From the NCBI RefSeq assembly GCF_000172175.1, contig NZ_ABJL02000008.1:310001-374000 (forward strand): a DNA stretch of 64,000 nt, in the 5' to 3' direction. Every line of letters starts with the position of its first letter. Position 1 is the stretch's first letter. Below, one piece after another: positions 59,473 to 64,000 of this stretch. Under the pieces are notes generated by a model. That model did no database searches, had not been told where the DNA came from, and saw only the letters and a list, made by a program, of their open reading frames with translations. The DNA is from Bacteroides intestinalis DSM 17393. Its GTDB lineage: Bacteria > Bacteroidota > Bacteroidia > Bacteroidales > Bacteroidaceae. The translations under genes and the position numbers were made by a program.

Positions 59473-59771
59473 AAATAAAGACTTATCCTGAAACTACTCA
59501 GGAGCTACGCAAGATTGCCGCTTTTTGTAAACAGCAATGGAGCATTGAGATTGCACACAGGTTGATTGAAACCTATCAGAGAAACAAAAAACGTCTTTCT
59601 TCCAATTCTTATATGGCTCCAATAGAGCCTTTATTAGTAAATCGGGAGTATGTTTACCGAGGATTACTCATTCATAAATATTGTAAGGTAATATATCGCA
59701 TAGATGAAACTGCGGGCATAATTTATATCGTAGATGTATGGGATACCCGTCGTGAGCCCCACGAAATATAG
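59469..59771 (+). CDS. RelE/ParE-family toxin
   Basis: A 100-residue toxin: MKIKTYPETTQELRKIAAFCKQQWSIEIAHRLIETYQRN, then EPLLVNREYVYRGLLIHKYCKVIYRIDETAGIIYIVDVWDTRREPHEI. The helix pair plus 'YR.LLI.KYCKVIYRID...I.I..VWDTRR.P' C-terminal sheet is the RelE/ParE fold of Bacteroides. Length is normal and no damage is visible. Members are ribosome-dependent mRNA cutters (RelE) or gyrase poisons (ParE); the sequence alone does not decide. It starts inside the antitoxin stop (ATGA). With the antitoxin interrupted by a nonsense codon, its expression through coupling should be reduced. Confidence 0.85.
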   Translation: MKIKTYPETTQELRKIAAFCKQQWSIEIAHRLIETYQRNKKRLSSNSYMAPIEPLLVNREYVYRGLLIHKYCKVIYRIDETAGIIYIVDVWDTRREPHEI

Positions 59772-59831
59772 CACAACCACTCGTAACCCGTAGCTTGTAG
59801 CTCGTAGCTTATAATATTCCCCCAACAGGAA

Positions 59832-59861
59832 TTGTATGTAATCATATAATTTATATCTTTG
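59832..59861 (+). promoter_or_regulatory. promoter of the outer-membrane barrel gene
   Basis: TTG (59832-59834), a 19-bp spacer and TATCTTTG (59854-59861). RNA would start near 59868, about 32 nt before ATG 59900. Upstream, CGTAGCTTGTAGCTCGTAGC (59790-59809 region) is a short repeated stretch common between Bacteroides genes. Confidence 0.85.
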
Positions 59862-59899
59862 CGAGCAAATAAACATCAACCCCTTACAAGGTTCAAGTA

Positions 59900-60577
59900 A
59901 TGAAACAGACTATTCTCACTATTTTCTTTGCAATCATAGCATTGGGAGCAAGTGCCCAATCCCCTATCTCCTTTCAGGTAAAAGCCGGAGTCGGTACCTC
60001 CAACTTCTATGGAGAAAATGTAGAAAGTGATACACGTATCGCCTACAAAGTAGGTGTCGGCATGAACTATGAGCTCAACCGCACATGGGTGTTTCAACCA
60101 TCACTGAACTTCGTATCAATAGGTGCCCGTGAAGAAGTGGAATACGTAGGCAAAGTGAATATGAACGAGTTGTATATCCAGCTCCCCATCATGATGGCCG
60201 CCCGCCTCAACCTTGGAAAGAATTACAGTGCTTCCTTGAGTGCCGGCCCGTATATTGCCTATGGCGTAGGCGGAAAGACATCCGGCGAGATGGAGGAATA
60301 TGATTACAGTAGTGAATACAATCCTAACAGAAGCTACAGATTCCGTATAGATACTTTCGGTAACCGGATAGATGACAAAATGGGAAACAAACGCTTTGAC
60401 GCCGGCCTTATGTTCGGCCTCAACATCGAATATCACAAATTCATATTCGGAGCAGAACTTCAATTAGGAATGATCAAGGTAAACGACCAGCTGGATAATC
60501 TATTGCAATCATCCGGCATTGAGAAATTCTCTCCCAAGAATCTCGCTTCGTTCTTCACCGTAGGATACCGTTTCTGA
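59900..60577 (+). CDS. outer-membrane beta-barrel protein (porin-like)
   Basis: A 225-residue protein with signal peptide MKQTILTIFFAIIALGASAQ. A small beta-barrel of the OMP_b-brl_2 type (PF13568-like) follows: FQVKAGVGTSNFYGENVESDTRIAYKVGVGMNYELNRTWVFQPSLNFVSIGA, ELYIQLPIMMAARLNLGKNYSASLSAGPYIAYGVGGKTSGE, and the closing strand LASFFTVGYRF with terminal Phe. Typically eight to ten strands in the outer membrane. Ligand or role unknown. It has its own promoter and is convergent with the MATE gene, only 1 bp apart, with no terminator between. Confidence 0.88.
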   Translation: MKQTILTIFFAIIALGASAQSPISFQVKAGVGTSNFYGENVESDTRIAYKVGVGMNYELNRTWVFQPSLNFVSIGAREEVEYVGKVNMNELYIQLPIMMAARLNLGKNYSASLSAGPYIAYGVGGKTSGEMEEYDYSSEYNPNRSYRFRIDTFGNRIDDKMGNKRFDAGLMFGLNIEYHKFIFGAELQLGMIKVNDQLDNLLQSSGIEKFSPKNLASFFTVGYRF

Positions 60578-60578
60578 T

Positions 60579-61940
60579 TTACAACTGCTCCGCCTGCTTT
60601 CGTTTCATTTCATTCAGTACACTGCATGTCAACGGTATGGCAAGAATGAACGTAAGAAGGTCAGCAACAGCCTGACACATTTCCACACCCTGCAAACCCA
60701 GATAATGAGACAGGATAAAAATCAGCGGAATAAAGAACAATCCTTGGCGGGCAGAAGAAATAATGGTAGCCTTTACCGGTTTACGAATCGTCTGCAACAT
60801 CATATTACTCATCACAATCCATGAACCCAACGGAAAAGTAATGAACTGCCAACGCAAGGCAGCAGCACCTACTGCAATTACATCCGGGTCTCCCTTACGG
60901 AACAGAGAAACAATCTCTTCTGCAAATCCCATGCCTGCCAGCGCACACACCAGTAAGAAAATGAATCCCACCTTTACACAAAACCAGAATCCCTGACGAA
61001 CACGCGCATACAATCCTGCACCATAATTGAAACCGCATACCGGCTGAAAACCTTGCCCAAAACCTATCAGAAATGCATTAATGAACATTGCGATACGGGT
61101 AACAATAGACATGCCCGCAATAGCCGCATCTCCATAAGCCCCGGCAGCCACATTCAGCAAAATAGTAGCTACACTCGCCAGCCCCTGACGGGCAAGCGAA
61201 GGAGTACCACCACCGATAATTTCCTTTATGAAAGCCAGTGAGGGCGTGAAGTTCTTGAAACGGATACGGATATTGCCTCCCTTTCTACCCATATACAACA
61301 ACAGGGAGAAGCTACATATCTGACTGATGACTGTAGCCAGCGCAGCACCCGATATCCCCATATCAAAAACAAAAATCAAGATAGGGTCCAGTATCACATT
61401 AATCACCGCACCCGATACGATTCCTACCATCGCATACGCTGCATTTCCTTGGAAACGAATCTGATTGTTCAGTACTAACGAAGCAGTCATGAAAGGGGCA
61501 CCCAGCAATATGATGCCTAGGTATTTCTCCGTATAAGGCAGGATAGTAGGTGTAGAACCCAATGCTAACGACAACGGGGTAAGGAAGATAAGTCCCACTA
61601 CTGCCAGAAATATACCCATAAACAATGCCCAGAAGAAACCGGTAGCCGCCATCTTCTCTGCATTCCCAGTCTCCTGCGCACCGAGTTTCCGCGAAATATA
61701 GTTCCCCGAACCATGTCCGAAGAAAAAGCCCACCGCCTGAATAATGGACATGACTGAGAACACAATACCTACAGCCGCCGTCGACTGAGTATTGATCTTC
61801 CCCACAAAGTACGTATCCGCCATATTATAGAATGACGTAACCAACATACTGATAATCGTAGGTACAGCCAATGATACTATCAGACGGGGCACCGGGGTGG
61901 TAGTCAGATAGAGATAATTATCTTTTGTCGAATGTCTCAT
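60579..61940 (-). CDS. MATE-family efflux transporter
   Basis: A 453-residue inner-membrane protein with 12 predicted helices in two homologous halves (PF01554 twice). The N-terminus LTTTPVPRLIVSLAVPTIISMLVTSFYNMADTYFVGKINTQSTAAVGI is the family signature, and ARQGLASVATILLNVAAGAYGDAAIAGMSIVTRIAMF opens the second half. It exports cationic or other small molecules using Na+ or H+. Its start overlaps the stop of the ABC ATPase gene by 4 bp, so it is translated with the BtuCD-type importer. Such a pairing of corrinoid/iron uptake genes with a MATE exporter could concern the same or an inhibitory compound, but no substrate can be read. Confidence 0.92.
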   Translation of the reverse strand: MRHSTKDNYLYLTTTPVPRLIVSLAVPTIISMLVTSFYNMADTYFVGKINTQSTAAVGIVFSVMSIIQAVGFFFGHGSGNYISRKLGAQETGNAEKMAATGFFWALFMGIFLAVVGLIFLTPLSLALGSTPTILPYTEKYLGIILLGAPFMTASLVLNNQIRFQGNAAYAMVGIVSGAVINVILDPILIFVFDMGISGAALATVISQICSFSLLLYMGRKGGNIRIRFKNFTPSLAFIKEIIGGGTPSLARQGLASVATILLNVAAGAYGDAAIAGMSIVTRIAMFINAFLIGFGQGFQPVCGFNYGAGLYARVRQGFWFCVKVGFIFLLVCALAGMGFAEEIVSLFRKGDPDVIAVGAAALRWQFITFPLGSWIVMSNMMLQTIRKPVKATIISSARQGLFFIPLIFILSHYLGLQGVEMCQAVADLLTFILAIPLTCSVLNEMKRKQAEQL

Positions 61941-62974
61941 AGAATTTTCACAATCTCTGCAAGCAGTTCACCAATGGTTTGCACAGTCACCGCTTCGCCG
62001 TTTACCGAGTGTAGTACAAAAGTACCGTCCCCTTTCAAATCTCCCGTTTCAATATAAACGTCCGACTCCACGTTTCGGTTTGCCAGAATACCATTTCTTT
62101 GCAAAGCTTTCCGCACCATAGCGTATTTTTGTCCGTGCCCGACAATACGGATATGGGAAGTATACTCATTGTTCACCCGGAATAATCCTGTCTCCAGATC
62201 AAACACAATTCCTTTACGGGCAAAGAAACCACTGAGGGTTCCATCCAGTGAAAGGTCTTCGGGAGTTCCGATAGTCACCCCGTTCACCTTATCCATCAAC
62301 CAGATTTTATCCGCAATCTGCAAGGCAAGTTCCAGGTCATGTGTAGACAGGAAAATAGTCTTATCCGTCTGCCGGCTCAGCTGATGGAGCAATTGCATCA
62401 TTTCCACTTTACTCGGGAAATCAAGAAAGGCAGTGGGCTCATCCAGGAAAATCACCGGAGTTTCCTGAGCCAGTGCCTTGGCAATCATCACTTTTTGTCG
62501 TTCACCATCACTCAGTGTATGTACCATGCGATGTGCCAAGTGAGATATTCCGACCAGGTTGATAGCATGATCCACTACCTCTTTATCTTCTTTGGAGAGT
62601 GTTCCCCAGAAACCGGTATATGGACTGCGTCCCAGACCGATAAGTTCCACAGAAGTCATATTGCGGATGTCGCACTTTTCAGTCAGGACTACACTGATCA
62701 CTTTTGAAAGCTGTTTGTCCGTATAAGAGCCAATCTCTTTTCCCTGTATACGTATTTCACCGGATAACTTCGGTTGAAATGCAGAAAGTGTACGCAACAA
62801 TGTAGACTTCCCCACCCCGTTGGCACCCAGCAGACAAGTCAACTCCCCACTATTGATTCCGGCACAAATATCGCTTGCCACGACTTTCACATCTCCTTTA
62901 CCAGGATAGCCAATGGATAGTTTCTCAATATGTATAGTTTCCTGTTTCAAGACCTCTTTATTTTCAATTCTCAA
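61937..62974 (-). CDS. btuD: ABC transporter ATP-binding protein (FecCD/BtuCD type) with C-terminal extension
   Basis: A 345-residue ATPase. Walker A LLGANGVGKSTLL, Q-loop VLTEKCD, signature TLSDGERQKVMIAKAL, Walker B VIFLDEPTAFLD and H-loop LSTHDLELAL are all intact. Typical members have about 255 residues; here roughly 85 more follow (SHIRIVGHGQKYAMVRKALQRNGILANRN...GDGTFVLHSVNGEAVTVQTIGELL), a small alpha/beta domain that may be regulatory. The start is TTG at 62974, directly after the permease stop; no ATG is available nearby. It drives uptake of a chelate across the inner membrane. Cobalamin is suggested by the window's B12 genes, but heme or ferric siderophore cannot be excluded. Confidence 0.9.
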   Translation of the reverse strand: MRIENKEVLKQETIHIEKLSIGYPGKGDVKVVASDICAGINSGELTCLLGANGVGKSTLLRTLSAFQPKLSGEIRIQGKEIGSYTDKQLSKVISVVLTEKCDIRNMTSVELIGLGRSPYTGFWGTLSKEDKEVVDHAINLVGISHLAHRMVHTLSDGERQKVMIAKALAQETPVIFLDEPTAFLDFPSKVEMMQLLHQLSRQTDKTIFLSTHDLELALQIADKIWLMDKVNGVTIGTPEDLSLDGTLSGFFARKGIVFDLETGLFRVNNEYTSHIRIVGHGQKYAMVRKALQRNGILANRNVESDVYIETGDLKGDGTFVLHSVNGEAVTVQTIGELLAEIVKIL

Positions 62975-64000
62975 TTATTCTTCCAGTTCCCCTTTACGCT
63001 TCCTGAAGAGCACAGATGCCACCACCGGAGCACCTACCAAAGCTGTCACCGAGTTCACCGGCAAAGCTCCTTCAAATCCCGGCATGCGGGCTATGAGGTT
63101 ACACACCAACGCCAACGAAGCCCCTACCAACAAAGTGGCAGGCATCAGTATCCGATGGTCGGATGTATGGAATATAGCCCGGCAAAGATGGGGAACAGCC
63201 AGACCGATAAACATAATCGGACCGCAATATGCCGTCACAATCGCTACCAGTACACCTGAACAGGAGATCACCAACAGGCGTGCCCGCTTGATGTTCAGCC
63301 CCAGATTCCGGGCATATCCATCGCCCAGCAGCAACAAGTTCATCGTCTTTATCAGCAGAAACGAGAGTGGCAACAAGACCACCATGATACAGACAAACAG
63401 TATCATCTGATCCCCCGACACACGGGCAAAACTACCCAGTCCCCAAATGACGTATGCACGAATATCTTCCTCCACACTGAAATATTTCAATACGCCGATA
63501 ATGGCACTTGCCACATAACCGATCATCACACCGATAATCAGCAGCGTCACATTTCCCTTTACTTTCTGTGAAACGTATACGATAAGCGCCATCACGGACA
63601 GTGCTCCGATAATCGCTGCAATGGACAACGCCACTTCTCCCATATATCCGAGCTTGCTCAATGCCACACCGCCCATCGCTCCCGATAGCAATACCACACA
63701 GGCTACTCCCAGGCTGGCACCCGAACTGATACCCAACACTGACGGTCCTGCCAGCGGATTCCGGAAAACCGTCTGCATCTGCAAACCACTCACCGATAGC
63801 CCCGCTCCCGCCACCAATGCCGTCAATGCCTGCGGCACACGGGATTTCCAAATGATATTCTGCCAGATAATGGACTCATCTGTATTCCCCCATAAGATGT
63901 TCCAGACGGAACGAAAAGGAATATGGACAGAGCCTAACAGCAGGTTCAGTAAGAAAAACAGGAATATAGATGCCAGTATCACCAACATCAGGAGCAGTGT
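62975..64000 (-). CDS. btuC: FecCD/BtuC-type ABC permease, 5' end probably beyond the window
   Basis: At least 337 residues with about ten membrane helices. It matches PF01032: LVAGAGLSVSGLQMQTVFRNPLAGPSVLGISSGASLGVA, VIWGLGSFARVSGDQMI, GPIMFIGLAVPHLCRAIFHTSDHRILMPATLLVGASLALVCNLIAR and PVNSVTALVGAPVVASVLFRKRKGELEE. The Met at 63988 lies within the first membrane helix, and the four codons before it (TLLL) are open to the edge, so the true start is likely outside. It forms the pore with the ATPase next to it. A periplasmic binding protein (BtuF-like) would be expected upstream, off the right edge. Confidence 0.9.
   Translation of the reverse strand, partial: TLLLMLVILASIFLFFLLNLLLGSVHIPFRSVWNILWGNTDESIIWQNIIWKSRVPQALTALVAGAGLSVSGLQMQTVFRNPLAGPSVLGISSGASLGVACVVLLSGAMGGVALSKLGYMGEVALSIAAIIGALSVMALIVYVSQKVKGNVTLLIIGVMIGYVASAIIGVLKYFSVEEDIRAYVIWGLGSFARVSGDQMILFVCIMVVLLPLSFLLIKTMNLLLLGDGYARNLGLNIKRARLLVISCSGVLVAIVTAYCGPIMFIGLAVPHLCRAIFHTSDHRILMPATLLVGASLALVCNLIARMPGFEGALPVNSVTALVGAPVVASVLFRKRKGELEE

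Overview
The window looks like a gut Bacteroides chromosome (order Bacteroidales). Three things point there. Promoters match the Bacteroides pattern TTTG-N19-21-TAnnTTTG at many sites. The capsule locus starts with UpxY/UpxZ and has an invertible promoter. Several families are typical of the group: DUF4248, HU-like DNA-binding protein, 'smalltalk' peptide, DUF4251, and TonB-dependent BtuB behind a cobalamin riboswitch. I could not settle the species from sequence alone.

Region 1 (1-14838, minus strand) is a capsular polysaccharide operon read right to left: upxY, upxZ, Wzx flippase, DegT aminotransferase, ATP-grasp ligase, pyruvyl transferase, a GNAT-GT2 fusion, Wzy polymerase, GT2, an O-acyltransferase, a GT11 alpha-1,2-fucosyltransferase, GT2, GT4 and the start of gmd, which runs off the left edge. 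Upstream, 18-bp perfect inverted repeats (14985-15002 and 15189-15206) enclose a textbook promoter that points away from the operon. As assembled, the capsule is in the OFF orientation.

Region 2 (15207-24300) is accessory. It holds a small gene with a poly-A frameshift at its start, a VirE-like primase/helicase protein, a phospholipase-B-like Ntn hydrolase, DUF4248, an HU-like protein, a smalltalk peptide and an amidase. It also holds a decayed contractile tail-sheath gene with one in-frame amber codon, a cupin behind a Crp/Fnr-type palindrome, a YoeB-like toxin remnant and tRNA-Gly(CCC).

Region 3 (24395-42102 and 48671-58186) is a split cobalamin locus. cobU-cobT-cobS-cobC run on plus. DUF2809-cobQ-cobD-cbiB run on minus, followed by a pair of TPR histidine kinases, one of them degenerate. 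cbiA and a PduO-type adenosyltransferase follow further on. A riboswitch-controlled btuB leads into a truncated cbiK remnant and then an operon of fused corrin-ring enzymes (CobJ-CbiC, CbiE-CbiT, CbiG-CobM, CobK-CbiD). At the right edge is a FecCD/BtuCD-type ABC importer with a MATE exporter. Intact cbiK and cbiL are not in the window.

Between these lie a TolC-HlyD-ABC2 exporter, an AmgK-RapZ fusion with MurU (peptidoglycan sugar recycling), a lipoprotein, a MuiA/DUF4139 protein with a SusC-like insert, a DUF4251 protein, an orphan antitoxin-like gene, an SDR enzyme, a toxin-antitoxin pair whose antitoxin has a nonsense codon, and an outer-membrane beta-barrel.
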